This document shows positions 16,965 to 27,275 of a stretch of 64,000 bases of DNA, piece after piece. This DNA comes from Thermomicrobiales bacterium (lineage in GTDB: Bacteria > Chloroflexota > Chloroflexia > Thermomicrobiales > CFX8). Made by a program: the position numbers and the translations under genes. The DNA lies in assembly GCA_037045155.1 (NCBI GenBank), contig JBAOIG010000005.1, forward strand, positions 434,001 through 498,000, given 5' to 3'. The notes below the pieces were generated by a model. That model searched no databases. It was not told the origin of the DNA and saw only the letters and a program-made list of their open reading frames with translations. Every line of letters begins with the position of its first letter. The first letter of the stretch is position 1.

Positions 16965-17399
16965 ATGATCTGGTACACGAGCTCGACAGAGGGCATCGCG
17001 CCGGAGGATCTGGCCGGCTTCTTCGTCGGCTGGCCCAATCCTCCAACGCCCGAGACGCATCTGCGCCTTCTGCGCGGGAGCGACGAGATTATCCTGGCTC
17101 GTGACGGTGAGTCGGATCACGACGGCCCGGTCGTCGGATTCATCACAGCGATCGCTGATGGCGTGCTGGCGGCATATATCCCGCTGCTCGAGGTGCTGCC
17201 GGAGTACCAGGAACAGGGGCTCGGTGGCGAGCTGACGCGACGAATGCTCGATCGACTCTCGGAGTACTACATGATCGACCTGCTGTGCGACGCGGAGCTG
17301 CAGCCGTTCTACGACCGCTTCGGCCTGCGTCGCGCGACCGGCATGCTGGCCCGCAACTATGAGCGGCAGGCCGGCCGACCCGACGAGGCGGGGCGTTAG
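16965..17399 (+). CDS. GNAT family N-acetyltransferase
   Basis: A 144-residue acetyltransferase. The core reads 'GPVVGFITAIADGVLAAYIP' (strands 3-4), then 'LLEVLPEYQEQGLGGELTRR' with the acetyl-CoA loop QxxGxG, and 'ELQPFYDRFGLRRATGML' at the end. 'GGGGATGAGCG' precedes the ATG at a good distance. Substrate not predictable. Its last codon and stop overlap by 4 bp the end of the convergent AhpD-like gene. Confidence 0.85.
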   Translation: MIWYTSSTEGIAPEDLAGFFVGWPNPPTPETHLRLLRGSDEIILARDGESDHDGPVVGFITAIADGVLAAYIPLLEVLPEYQEQGLGGELTRRMLDRLSEYYMIDLLCDAELQPFYDRFGLRRATGMLARNYERQAGRPDEAGR

Positions 17400-17953
17400 C
17401 GCCCGTCCCGCCGCTTCCAGAGGCCACTCGACCGTACCCGAAGCGCGCGGTTGAACTTGCTGGAGGCGTTCTCCCAGGCGATCGTCTCGGTCAGCTCGAT
17501 GATGGCGTCGTCGTCGAAGTGCGCGCGGACGCGAGCGAAGAGGTCGTCATTCACATCTCGATCCGAGTACGTGATGGCGTCGGCATAGGCAAGCGCGACC
17601 TGTTCGCGCTCGTCGAACAGCCCGCCGGCCAACCAGTCATCGCCGAGCAGCGCATCGAGTTGCGCGTCCGTGGCCCCCAGGTGGCTGCCAACGGCAGCGT
17701 TGAGGTCCATTCAGAACTCACAGCCGTTGATCGCGGCGACCCGCCGGTTCAACAGCGCGATCAGCTTGCCGTCGAGCAGGCCCGACTCTGCCAGACCCGC
17801 CCACATGTGCTTCGCGGCGCGATAGATCGGCTCGCGTCGCGCGTAGAGGATGTGACCGTCGTATGGACGCCCCGTTTTGCGGATCTGCATCTCGATCGGC
17901 CGGCGCAAGTCGTCGGGGAGTTGAGTGTAGTCGGCTCCTGGTATGCGGGTCAT
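17396..17953 (-). CDS. AhpD/carboxymuconolactone decarboxylase-family protein with in-frame TGA (candidate selenoprotein)
   Basis: Read through a TGA at 17711-17713, the minus-strand frame gives one 185-residue protein, the usual length of this alkylhydroperoxidase AhpD-like family. The first 80 residues run from 'MTRIPGADYTQLPDDL' to 'RRVAAINGCEF'; then TGA; then 'MDLNAAVGSHLGATDAQLDA' to 'TIAWENASSKFNRALRV'. Homologues normally carry NGCxFC here, a redox CxxC pair, so TGA stands exactly for the second cysteine (CEF-Sec). A perfect hairpin at the correct distance follows. 'GGAAGGA' precedes the ATG at 17953. If Sec is inserted, it is a thiol-dependent peroxidase or disulfide reductase of the cytoplasm. 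Alternatives are a nonsense mutation, a base error, or two coupled polypeptides (ATG follows the TGA directly). No selABCD genes lie in this window. Confidence 0.75.
17684..17713 (-). promoter_or_regulatory. Candidate bacterial SECIS element next to the TGA codon
   Basis: On the coding strand the TGA (17713-17711) is followed by 12 nt, then GCTGCC (17698-17693), loop GTT (17692-17690) and GGCAGC (17689-17684), a perfect 6-bp stem. The loop begins with G and is 18 nt after the TGA. Bacterial SECIS models ask for a small apical loop with G in the first two places, 16-37 nt after the codon. Lower pairing of CCTC with GGGG may extend the stem. Confidence 0.6.
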
Positions 17954-18032
17954 GGCGAGTCCTTCCACTGAGCTGCGCCGCGTCGTGCCACCTCTATTCA
18001 AGCTAGCACGTCCATGGCCATCAGCAGGCGTC

Positions 18033-18956
18033 TCAACGCTCCGCACGGAGACGAGAGTCGCACATTGCCGCGATATGGGCCGGGGTCGTGCCGCAGCAGC
18101 CGCCAACGATTCGCGCGCCGAGCGCCACCCACTGCCGCGCGAGGGCGGCGTACCCGGCGGGATCGACGACATCCTCCAGCGCCCAACGATCCACGGCGAC
18201 CGGGGGGCCGAGGTTGGAGTATGCTCCGACTGGCAGTGGCGAGCACGCGGCCAACGCATGGAGCGCAACCGCAATCTCCGGAGCGGGGACGCAATTGACC
18301 AGCAGCGCATCTGGCCCGAGCGGGGCAACAGCGGCAACGGCATCGGCAAGCAACTCGCCAGAGAGCAGCCTGCCGTCGCTATCACACACGAAGCTGACCA
18401 ACGTCGGCAGGCCAGTTGCGACAGCGGCACGCGTCGCCGCGACCGCTTCGCGGACGCTGTTCATCGTCTCGACGAGAATCAGATCGACGCCGGCCGCGAC
18501 CAGCCAGCCGGCCAGCATTGCATGCTCGCGGCGCAACGCGTCGTCCTCGGGAACCAGCCATGGCGAGAAGCAGTCTTCGACCGGCGACATCGACCCGGCC
18601 ACCCAGACCGGACCGTCTGCGTGGTCACACGCCTCGCGGCAGAGCGCGACCGCCCGCCCGGTCAGGAATTCGGCCTGGCCGGCCAGCCCTGCCCGCTCCA
18701 CAGCGCGGAAGTTCGTCCGGAATGTGTCGGCGGTAATGATCTCCGAGCCCGCGCGGACATATGCGGCATGGATCTCGTGGACGATCTCCGGGCAATCGAT
18801 TAGCGCCTGAGCCGACCAGAGCGGCTCGGGTGTCACCGCCCCGCGCCGCTCCAGCTCGGTGCCGAGCGCGCCGTCGAGCAGGATGATCTCCGGCCGGGTG
18901 AGGCGCTCGAGAAACGTGATGGCCGGCGCGACTAGCGCTCCGGCCACCACTGCCAC
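18033..18956 (-). CDS. Homocysteine S-methyltransferase family protein
   Basis: About 307 residues forming a single pfam02574-type barrel. 'IILLDGALGTELERRG' is the N-terminal signature. The zinc site is seen as Cys in 'ALLVNCVPAPEIAVALHALA' and the C-terminal 'RIVGGCCGTTPAHIAAM'. Such enzymes move a methyl group from S-methylmethionine or S-adenosylmethionine (MmuM type) or betaine to homocysteine to make methionine. The N-terminus is uncertain: GTG at 18956 overlaps the end of the MBL gene by 25 bp, with further GTGs at 18950 and 18947. It belongs to a minus-strand run with the MBL hydrolase, and the Sec candidate lies 79 bp downstream. Confidence 0.9.
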   Translation of the reverse strand: MAVVAGALVAPAITFLERLTRPEIILLDGALGTELERRGAVTPEPLWSAQALIDCPEIVHEIHAAYVRAGSEIITADTFRTNFRAVERAGLAGQAEFLTGRAVALCREACDHADGPVWVAGSMSPVEDCFSPWLVPEDDALRREHAMLAGWLVAAGVDLILVETMNSVREAVAATRAAVATGLPTLVSFVCDSDGRLLSGELLADAVAAVAPLGPDALLVNCVPAPEIAVALHALAACSPLPVGAYSNLGPPVAVDRWALEDVVDPAGYAALARQWVALGARIVGGCCGTTPAHIAAMCDSRLRAER

Positions 18957-19753
18957 ACATCATCCGCAGTCCGGATTCGGCCGAGACCCGGGAAGGGTGT
19001 GTGGTAGGCGATGACCAGATAACCCTCTCGCGCGGCGCGTTCGAGCAATGCTCGGCGAGTGAGGACAGTCTGCTCCGGGTCTGCGTCGAACCCGAGATAC
19101 CAGTCGGGATGGGCCGGCTGGAATGGGACGTGGAAGACATCGGCGATGTGCAGGAGCTGCTCGCCGCCATCCTCGATCAGCAGCGCCATCTGACCCGGCG
19201 CGTGACCCGGCGTCGGGATCGTGGCGATCCCCGGCACGACATCCTCGCCTGGTGTGATGCGCTCGTAGCGGTCCGCAATGGCGGACAACTGCGTCTGGGA
19301 CCACTCGTTCGGCTGCTCGGCGAGACGCTGCCATTCGACACCGCTGATTACATAGCGGGCATTCGGGAAGGTTGGGTGGCCCTCGCCATCGGTGTTGCCG
19401 GCGACGTGGTCGGGGTGGGCATGGGTCGTGATGACGACGTCGACCGACGCGGGCTCGATGCCGGCCGCAGCCAGGCCATCAAGCATCCCGCCGCGTGGGC
19501 TGGAGTCCGACGGCCCATTGCCTGTATCGACAATAACGAGGTGTGTGCCGGTGTCGACGACGAGGATATTCATGCTGATCGAGGAAGCCGCGTCACCGGT
19601 CACATCGGCATAGGCCGCGGCCGCGGCGCCCGATTCCTCCGGCGTCGCGTTCAGAAACGCGCGCGGCGGGCCACCCGTCGTGTCATGCTCCTGGTCACAG
19701 ACAACGACGCAGCGGAATGATCCGACATTGAAGCGATGGACACGATCGGCCAC
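18932..19753 (-). CDS. MBL-fold metallo-hydrolase
   Basis: A 273-residue metallo-beta-lactamase-fold enzyme. The metal ligands are visible: 'VITTHAHPDHVAGNT' (HxHxDH), 'TPGHAPGQMAL' (His), 'LLHIADVFH' (bridging Asp) and 'VIAYHTPFPGLGRI' (last His). This arrangement is common in lactonase-like and glyoxalase-like hydrolases; the substrate is not clear. GTG at 19753 is the start since 'AAAGGAACGCCG' precedes it; the frame opens earlier at 19864 but that overlaps hutU. It follows hutU by 28 bp and overlaps the methyltransferase gene. Confidence 0.88.
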   Translation of the reverse strand: MADRVHRFNVGSFRCVVVCDQEHDTTGGPPRAFLNATPEESGAAAAAYADVTGDAASSISMNILVVDTGTHLVIVDTGNGPSDSSPRGGMLDGLAAAGIEPASVDVVITTHAHPDHVAGNTDGEGHPTFPNARYVISGVEWQRLAEQPNEWSQTQLSAIADRYERITPGEDVVPGIATIPTPGHAPGQMALLIEDGGEQLLHIADVFHVPFQPAHPDWYLGFDADPEQTVLTRRALLERAAREGYLVIAYHTPFPGLGRIRTADDVWQWWPER

Positions 19754-19781
19754 CGGCGTTCCTTTCGTAAGCGCAATCACG

Positions 19782-21446
<1,665 letters not shown>

Positions 21447-21512
21447 TTCAAGGACCCCTTTCAGTAACACGAACTATCTTCCGGCGCGATGACCGTCGTT
21501 AGCGGATATTCA

Positions 21513-22631
21513 TCACGACCCACCGGTTGCCCGGGCGCGGGCAATCTCAGCGGCACTATACCGGAACGCCCGGAAGACGCCGTTGCGCTGTTGGGTGTTG
21601 GCGTTGGTGACATCATCGACGAAGTACGGGTTGATGTACTCCCAGACAACCTCGCCGTCGTGCGTAACCTCGAACAATCTCCCGAACGAGCCCTCGCAGA
21701 TGAGGGTGTTGCCATTCGGCAGCCGCTGGGCGTTCGAGATGAGCGGGCTGAAGAACTGCGACGGGTAGTCCTCCTGGTACGACCAGACAATCTCCTTCGT
21801 GGCCGGATCGACCTCGATGACGCGCGAGAACGGGATCGGGTGATCGAGCCGATGGGTGCCGTTGTCGAAGATGAGGATATTGCCGTTATCCAGCACGGTG
21901 GGGGCGTGTTGCTGAGCCAGGGGCGGCGCGGCGAGCTTCCAGTAGATTTCGCCACTGGCGCGCGAGATCATCACTACCGACGAGGTATGACGGAACGAGA
22001 CCATCAGGTTGCCATCTGGCAGCTCGACGACGGCGTTGCCGTGCGTCCATTCGACACGACGATCCTGGACGGCGACGATCCGGTCGACCTCCGGGTCGAG
22101 ATGCTCCCACGAGCGCCACTCCCAGACAACATCGCCAGTGAGCGTCATCTCGACGAGATAATCGGCGTGCATGACGCCATTGTGCTCGGACCCGGCCAAA
22201 CCACCCTGGACGCGCGCAGCCAGCTCGGCCGGCAACTCAGCCATGCAGAGGAGCATGACATTGCCATTGCGTAGCCGGATACCGTCGTGATGGTGATCGG
22301 GGTGATTGACCTCCCAGAGGACTCGTCCGTCCCAGTCCATCTCCAGCAGCGCGCCGCCCTTCCACGCGCCCGTCGCGATGAAGCGGTCGGACTCCTCGCG
22401 TGTCTTTCCATTGAAGAGCAGTGTGCCAGTCTCCGTCAGGCAGCCGTAGAGGCCGGGCGGGTAGGGGGTCGGCCAGGTGTGGACGACCTCGCCGGCCATG
22501 TCGATCAGATAGACACAGTCACCACCAGCAAGTGGGGTGAACAGCGTGAAGCCGTCGAAGGCTTGCTCCCGATCCCAACCTCGCAGTCCGACGCCGGAGC
22601 GTTTCTGTCGGAGTTGCTGGATGCCTGCCAT
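21513..22631 (-). CDS. Arylsulfotransferase (ASST)-family protein
   Basis: A 372-residue beta-propeller-like protein. Repeats with 'DMAGEVVHTWPTPYPPGLYG', 'EMDWDGRVLWEVNHPDHHHD', 'DYLVEMTLTGDVVWEWRSWE' and 'VTHDGEVVWEYINPYFVDD' show the W-rich blade pattern of the arylsulfotransferase family. The His-rich 'NHPDHHHDGIRLRNGNVMLL' includes a candidate catalytic His. No signal peptide is seen, whereas classic AssT is periplasmic. True sulfotransferase activity is therefore doubtful; many bacterial members are of unknown role. 'GAGGAGG' precedes the ATG. It sits 66 bp upstream of hutU in the same direction and may share its transcript. Confidence 0.8.
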   Translation of the reverse strand: MAGIQQLRQKRSGVGLRGWDREQAFDGFTLFTPLAGGDCVYLIDMAGEVVHTWPTPYPPGLYGCLTETGTLLFNGKTREESDRFIATGAWKGGALLEMDWDGRVLWEVNHPDHHHDGIRLRNGNVMLLCMAELPAELAARVQGGLAGSEHNGVMHADYLVEMTLTGDVVWEWRSWEHLDPEVDRIVAVQDRRVEWTHGNAVVELPDGNLMVSFRHTSSVVMISRASGEIYWKLAAPPLAQQHAPTVLDNGNILIFDNGTHRLDHPIPFSRVIEVDPATKEIVWSYQEDYPSQFFSPLISNAQRLPNGNTLICEGSFGRLFEVTHDGEVVWEYINPYFVDDVTNANTQQRNGVFRAFRYSAAEIARARATGGS

Positions 22632-22663
22632 TCGTCCTCCTCTCGGCGACGAGAGCGACCCAT

Positions 22664-23410
22664 TCAGTTACTCGGCAGATCCTGCCGTCGATAGATGTCC
22701 TCGTAGCTCAGTCGCTGATAGCCGAGCGCGTCGTACAACGATCGCCCGCGTTCGTTCGAGCTGAGGACGACCCAGCGAGCGCCCTCGTTCGCGATCAGCC
22801 GCTGGAGACCTCGCATCAGCCAGCGACCGTAGCCTAGCCGCCGGTAGCGTTCGAGGGTATGGACGTACTCAATAACCGACGTATCGCCATCCCCAACGAC
22901 AATTGCCGACGCAACCGGCACGTTGTCGGCCATCAATGCGAAGCAGGAGAGCGCTGAATCATCGAGATAGCCGGGAATGATTCGGCCATCTTCGCGCATG
23001 GCAGCCAGCCGCTCGATCTCCGCGAGCGTCGAGAGACGGACGATCTGGCTATCCGGCCGGCCGCCGAGCGCGCTGACATCCAAGCGCATCAGGTAGTTTC
23101 GGATGATCCGGATATAGCCCGCGGCGACAAGGACAGCGTCGGAGTCGTCGTCGCGAGAATTGATGGCCACGAACGCACTCGCCAGGTCGGGATGCCGCGC
23201 GATGATATCGAGGACGACGGCCGACGGTATGTCGCCAGCATAGAGCTCCTGGGAGAGTCCCGCCTTCGGCCGGCCGTAATGGATGTGGGGCACCGCGTCG
23301 ATCAGATCGACGCTGAACCCTGGCACGGCCGCCTCCAGGCGAAGGTAGGCTGCGGAATAGACCCGCTCAGCCTGCCGGACCTCATCTTCGTGGAGATCCC
23401 CAGCGGTCAA
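22664..23410 (-). CDS. GNAT family N-acetyltransferase
   Basis: A 248-residue protein with the acetyltransferase fold in its C-terminal half: 'SAIVVGDGDTSVIEYVHTLE' then 'RYRRLGYGRWLMRGLQRLIA' (acetyl-CoA loop) and 'WVVLSSNERGRSLYDALGYQ'. The N-terminal half (about residues 1-100) looks like a degenerate first GNAT-like unit. The start is a TTG at 23410 with 'CAGGAG' eight bases upstream; no ATG or GTG is available. A short hairpin (ACGACCG, 23433-23439, with 23446-23452) lies in its leader. It leads a minus-strand run with the arylsulfotransferase and hutU. Confidence 0.82.
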   Translation of the reverse strand: MTAGDLHEDEVRQAERVYSAAYLRLEAAVPGFSVDLIDAVPHIHYGRPKAGLSQELYAGDIPSAVVLDIIARHPDLASAFVAINSRDDDSDAVLVAAGYIRIIRNYLMRLDVSALGGRPDSQIVRLSTLAEIERLAAMREDGRIIPGYLDDSALSCFALMADNVPVASAIVVGDGDTSVIEYVHTLERYRRLGYGRWLMRGLQRLIANEGARWVVLSSNERGRSLYDALGYQRLSYEDIYRRQDLPSN

Positions 23411-23596
23411 TCAAATCGCTCCTGAAGACAACACGACCGATGGCACGGTCGTCATCGGATTTCACTGAACTGTCCATATCGTAGACGTTTCAGCGAGTTC
23501 GTGCATCCCGATCGCTCTGACGATTGACCAACCCTGCCCAAACGCCTATTCTGGCCGCGCGCCCGGCGGCCGGCGCCGGGTTTCACGGAGGTGCGT

Positions 23597-24316
23597 ATGA
23601 CGATCGATCTCCGCAGATTCTCGACCCTGACATTCGACTGCTATGGCACGCTTATCGACTGGGAATCCGGCATTCTCAACGCGCTGCGCCTGCTGCTGGA
23701 TCAGCGCGGGCACGCGCTAGATGACGATGCCAGGCTCGAGCTGTTCGGCAAGCTAGAGGCCACGGCCGAGGCGGGGACATACAAGCCCTATCGCGAGATC
23801 CTGGCGACGGTTGCGGGCGGCTTCGGCGAGCAGCTGGGCTTCGAAACAACCGCCGAGGAGCGAGCGACGTTCGGCGCATCGGTTCCCGACTGGCCGGCCT
23901 TCCCGGATAGCGTCGCCGCGCTCCGCGAGCTGAAGCAACACTACAAGCTGGTGATCCTGTCAAACGTCGATGACGACCTGTTCGCCGGGTCTGCCAGGCG
24001 ACTGGAGGTTCCCTTCGACGCGGTCATCACTGCCCAACAGGTTGGCAGCTACAAGCCAAGCTCGAACAACTTCCGGACCCTGCTGGAGAGGCTTGGCACG
24101 CCAAAGGAGGAGATTCTCCACGTTGCCCAGAGCCTGTTCCACGACATAGCCCCGGCAAATGCGGCGGGACTGACAACCATCTGGGTCAACCGGCGGCACG
24201 GCCGGCCCGGCTTCGGGGCGACTCCGCCTCAGGAGGCCACCCCTGGCATGGAAGTGCCTGACTTGCGAACACTAGCCACGATGGTCGACGCGGCATTCGC
24301 CGGCGAAAGGCGGTGA
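23597..24316 (+). CDS. HAD-superfamily hydrolase, haloacid dehalogenase type II-like
   Basis: A 239-residue HAD enzyme. Motif I is 'TLTFDCYGTLIDWESGI' with the nucleophilic Asp. Motif II is 'LVILSNVDDDLF'. The Lys of motif III is in 'GSYKPSSNNFRTLLERLG'. Motif IV is 'HVAQSLFHDIAPANAAGL'. These match type II haloacid dehalogenase-like proteins, which cleave 2-haloacids, though many are phosphatases. The ATG at 23597 follows 'GGAGG' at six bases and is preferred to the GTG at 23591. It leads a plus-strand operon with an FAD oxidase, an acetyltransferase and a Cys/Met PLP enzyme. Confidence 0.9.
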   Translation: MTIDLRRFSTLTFDCYGTLIDWESGILNALRLLLDQRGHALDDDARLELFGKLEATAEAGTYKPYREILATVAGGFGEQLGFETTAEERATFGASVPDWPAFPDSVAALRELKQHYKLVILSNVDDDLFAGSARRLEVPFDAVITAQQVGSYKPSSNNFRTLLERLGTPKEEILHVAQSLFHDIAPANAAGLTTIWVNRRHGRPGFGATPPQEATPGMEVPDLRTLATMVDAAFAGERR

Positions 24317-24320
24317 CCTG

Positions 24321-25472
24321 GTGAATCACACGGCTGATGCGGTGGTCGTCGGCGCCGGAATCGCCGGCGCTGCTACATTCTTCCAGCTCGCATCGCTCGG
24401 CGCTGGTCGCGTGCTGCTGCTGGAGCGAGCCGACCTTCGGTCGAGCGCGACGAGCGGCACCGGGGGGTTCATCCAGTTCCACTTCTGTCGCGACGCGGCC
24501 GAGACACGGCTGACCCAGGCGAGCCTGCCCTACTTCGAGCGCTGGGACGAGCTAGTTGGCGCGGGCAACTCCGGATTCGTCCGGTCGGGCTACTTCCGGC
24601 TGGAGCCGGAGCGGCGCGCGGACGGGCTGCGCGAACGAGTCGCGATGCTCCAGAGCCTGGGAGTCGAGACGAGCGTCGTCGGGGCAGACGACGTCGCCCG
24701 CCTTGCGCCCGAGATACGGACCGACGATGTCGTGGTCGCGGCCTGGGAGCCGGACTCTGGTTACGCCGATGCCGACACGATGGTGGCCGGTTTCATCGCG
24801 GCCGGCCAGCGGCTCGGCGGCGAGATCCTTACTGGCACACCCGTCACCAACGTCCGGTCGGCGGGCGGGAGAGTAACCGGCGTCGTGACACGTGACGGCG
24901 CGATCGACGCGCCGCTCGTCGTCCTGACCGCTGGCGCGTGGTCGAGCGGCCTCCTCGCGCCGCTCGGTGTCGCGCTGCCAGTTGAGGTCTGGATGACGCA
25001 GTGGCTCGGTGTCGAGGTCGAGCCAGCATTACCGGCAACCTTGCCGACGATCGGCGATGGCATCTCAGGCTCGTATTTCCGGGCGATGCGACCCGGCAGC
25101 GCCGAGCTACTGGTCGGCCTCGGCGGCGTTGGCCGGCGCGAGACCACCGATCTGGACGCGCTGGAGGCGAGCATCCCGGAACATCTCGGCGCGACCGCGC
25201 GCGACCGGGTTGCGGCGCGACTGGCGACACCGCGCACGGTCCGGCCGACCGTCTGGCGCAGTGGGCCGGTGGCCCAGACGCCGGACGCGCTACCGATCAT
25301 CGACCGGCATCCAACGCTCGAAGGGCTGTATTTCACGGCGGGTGATTGCGGGACAAGCTTCAAGACCGGACCAGCCATCGGCCGTGCTCTTGCCGAGTGG
25401 GCGCTGAGCGGCCGGCCGGAAGTCGCCGACATCACGCCGTTCAGCCTTGCGCGATTCGCGTCAGGCGTCTGA
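24321..25472 (+). CDS. FAD-dependent oxidoreductase, DAO (sarcosine/glycine oxidase) family
   Basis: A 383-residue flavoenzyme. The N-terminal dinucleotide motif 'AVVVGAGIAGAATFFQLASL' binds FAD, and 'GTGGFIQFHFCRDAAETRLT' follows. The C-terminal FAD loop is 'LEGLYFTAGDCGTSFKTGPA'. This is the D-amino-acid/sarcosine oxidase family, oxidising secondary or primary amines to imines. Substrate is not predictable. The GTG start lies 4 bp after the HAD stop, so the two are coupled. The 'GLYFTAGDCGTSFKTGP' ending is typical for the group. Confidence 0.9.
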   Translation: MNHTADAVVVGAGIAGAATFFQLASLGAGRVLLLERADLRSSATSGTGGFIQFHFCRDAAETRLTQASLPYFERWDELVGAGNSGFVRSGYFRLEPERRADGLRERVAMLQSLGVETSVVGADDVARLAPEIRTDDVVVAAWEPDSGYADADTMVAGFIAAGQRLGGEILTGTPVTNVRSAGGRVTGVVTRDGAIDAPLVVLTAGAWSSGLLAPLGVALPVEVWMTQWLGVEVEPALPATLPTIGDGISGSYFRAMRPGSAELLVGLGGVGRRETTDLDALEASIPEHLGATARDRVAARLATPRTVRPTVWRSGPVAQTPDALPIIDRHPTLEGLYFTAGDCGTSFKTGPAIGRALAEWALSGRPEVADITPFSLARFASGV

Positions 25473-25487
25473 GAGACGAGGCTGACA

Positions 25488-26054
25488 ATGCGGGACGAAC
25501 GCCCGACGTTCACGATTCGGCCAGCAACCGCCGATGATGTGCCGGCAACACAGGCAATGATGATCCGGATCTTCGAGATGGACTTCGGATACGGATACAA
25601 GCCCGAGTTCCATAGCGACGTAAGCGCTATGGAGTCGGTCTACATCGACAACTCGCGCCACCTGCTGCTGGTCGCGATCGACGACGCGTCCGGAGCGATC
25701 GCCGCAACGGCGGGTGTACGCTCCGGAGGGCTGAAGCCGGAGTTTAATCACGCCTGGCTCGTCGCCCGCTACGATCCGGAGCGCACCGCGCAGCTCGTCC
25801 GCGTCTACGTCGCTCGCGAGTATCGTCGCCATGGCCTTGCCCGACGGCTGGTGGACGAGACGGTACGCTTCGTCGCGGAGACAGCGGGGTACGATACCCT
25901 CTGCCTGCACACCGACCCGCGCTCACCGGGCGCTGAAGCGTTCTGGACAGCGATGCCGACACGGTTGATCCTCGATGATCGCGATGGGCCTTCGGAGTCG
26001 CTGCATTTCGAGATGGATATCCCCGGCCGCGATCGGCGGGATGAGGAGGGGTGA
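25488..26054 (+). CDS. GNAT family N-acetyltransferase
   Basis: A 188-residue acetyltransferase. 'FTIRPATADDVPATQAMMIR' begins the fold; the acetyl-CoA loop is 'VYVAREYRRHGLARRLVDET'; and 'GYDTLCLHTDPRSPGAEAFW' follows. It sits 15 bp after the FAD oxidase, and its TGA overlaps the ATG of the next gene (TGATG), so it belongs to the same operon. This context suggests it acts on an amino acid or amine product of the pathway, which is an inference. Confidence 0.88.
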   Translation: MRDERPTFTIRPATADDVPATQAMMIRIFEMDFGYGYKPEFHSDVSAMESVYIDNSRHLLLVAIDDASGAIAATAGVRSGGLKPEFNHAWLVARYDPERTAQLVRVYVAREYRRHGLARRLVDETVRFVAETAGYDTLCLHTDPRSPGAEAFWTAMPTRLILDDRDGPSESLHFEMDIPGRDRRDEEG

Positions 26055-27247
26055 TGACGCGCGAACGGGAGGCCAACTCGCGAGCGATGGACGTGGATAC
26101 GCTGGTGATCCATGGCGGCCCCGGGCCAGACCCGGCCACCGGCGCGGTGACGCCGCCGATCCATCCGAGCTCGACATTCGTCCGGCAGCGAATCGATGAC
26201 GATGCGAAGTATCGCTACTCGCGTGGCGCCAGCCCGACCCGCGACGCACTGGAAGGGTTACTGGCGACGCTCGAGCATGGCGTCGAGGCGGCCGCGTTCG
26301 CCTCCGGCATGGCCGCAGTCAACGCGACAATGCAACTGCTGGCAAGTGGCGACCACGTCATCGTCGGCTACGACTGCTATCTGACGACGTACGACATCTT
26401 CGCCAACGATCTTCCGCGCTACGGGATTGAGTCGAGCCTCGTCGACCTGACGGACATCGAAGCCGTTCAGGCAGCGGTCCGGCCAAACACACGGATGGTC
26501 TACATCGAAAGTCCGACGAACCCGCTGCTGGACGTCGTCGATCTGGTGGCGATGGCGGAGATTGGCAGGGCATCGGGCGCGATCACCGTTGTCGATAACA
26601 CGTTCGCCTCGCCCTATTGCCAGAATCCTATCGACTTCGGTATCGACCTCGTCGTCCACTCGACGACGAAGTACCTCGGCGGGCATAGCGACCTGCTCGG
26701 CGGGGCGGTCATCTCGCGAACACCCGAGCTGGCGGCGCAGATCCGCGCGTGCCAGTACAACCAGGGCGCGGTGCCGAGCGCATTCGATTGCTGGTTGCTG
26801 ATTCGCGGCATCCGCACGCTCGGGGTGCGGATGCGCCAGCACATGGTGAACGCCCAGGCAGTCGCGGAGTGGCTGGAGGCGCAGCCGGAAGTCACCCGGG
26901 TGCTCTACCCCGGGCTGGCAAGCCACCGTGGCCACGACCTCGCCTCGCGCCAGATGCGCGGTGGATACAGCGGGATGGTGTCGTTCGAGGTCGAGGGTGG
27001 CTCTTCCGCCGCACGACGCGTCTCCGAGCACACGCGAATCTTTCAGCTTGCCACCAGCCTCGGCGGGATCGAATCGTTGATCTTCCCGCCGACGGCATGG
27101 CTCGAGACTGCTCCGGATCTGATGGCCGAGATCCCCGGCTCGCCCTGGGCGCAATACCCCGGCATGTTGCGGCTGTCAGTTGGCATCGAGTCCACTCGCG
27201 ATTTGATCGACGACCTGAACAGGGCGCTGGCGGCGCTGCGGGAGTGA
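26054..27247 (+). CDS. Cys/Met metabolism PLP-dependent enzyme (cystathionine gamma-synthase/lyase type)
   Basis: A 397-residue trans-sulfuration family enzyme. The PLP lysine is in 'LVVHSTTKYLGGHSDLLGGA'. Other hallmarks are 'YRYSRGASPTRDALEGLLAT', 'EHGVEAAAFASGMAAVNATM', 'YIESPTNPLLDVVDLVAMAE' and 'HTRIFQLATSLGGIESLIFP'. The family includes cystathionine gamma-synthase, gamma- and beta-lyases and methionine gamma-lyase; sequence alone does not separate them here. The ATG at 26054 overlaps the previous stop and follows 'GAGGAGGGG'. Last gene of the operon from 23597. Confidence 0.92.
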   Translation: MTREREANSRAMDVDTLVIHGGPGPDPATGAVTPPIHPSSTFVRQRIDDDAKYRYSRGASPTRDALEGLLATLEHGVEAAAFASGMAAVNATMQLLASGDHVIVGYDCYLTTYDIFANDLPRYGIESSLVDLTDIEAVQAAVRPNTRMVYIESPTNPLLDVVDLVAMAEIGRASGAITVVDNTFASPYCQNPIDFGIDLVVHSTTKYLGGHSDLLGGAVISRTPELAAQIRACQYNQGAVPSAFDCWLLIRGIRTLGVRMRQHMVNAQAVAEWLEAQPEVTRVLYPGLASHRGHDLASRQMRGGYSGMVSFEVEGGSSAARRVSEHTRIFQLATSLGGIESLIFPPTAWLETAPDLMAEIPGSPWAQYPGMLRLSVGIESTRDLIDDLNRALAALRE

Positions 27248-27275
27248 CGCCCCAGCGCCGCACAGACTGACGCCA

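Noticed and set aside
17396..17710. Separate 104-residue gene after the TGA
   Set aside because: Both halves are needed to complete a single AhpD-like domain, and the break falls at the redox motif; a read-through product explains it better, though coupled re-initiation at the ATG cannot be excluded.
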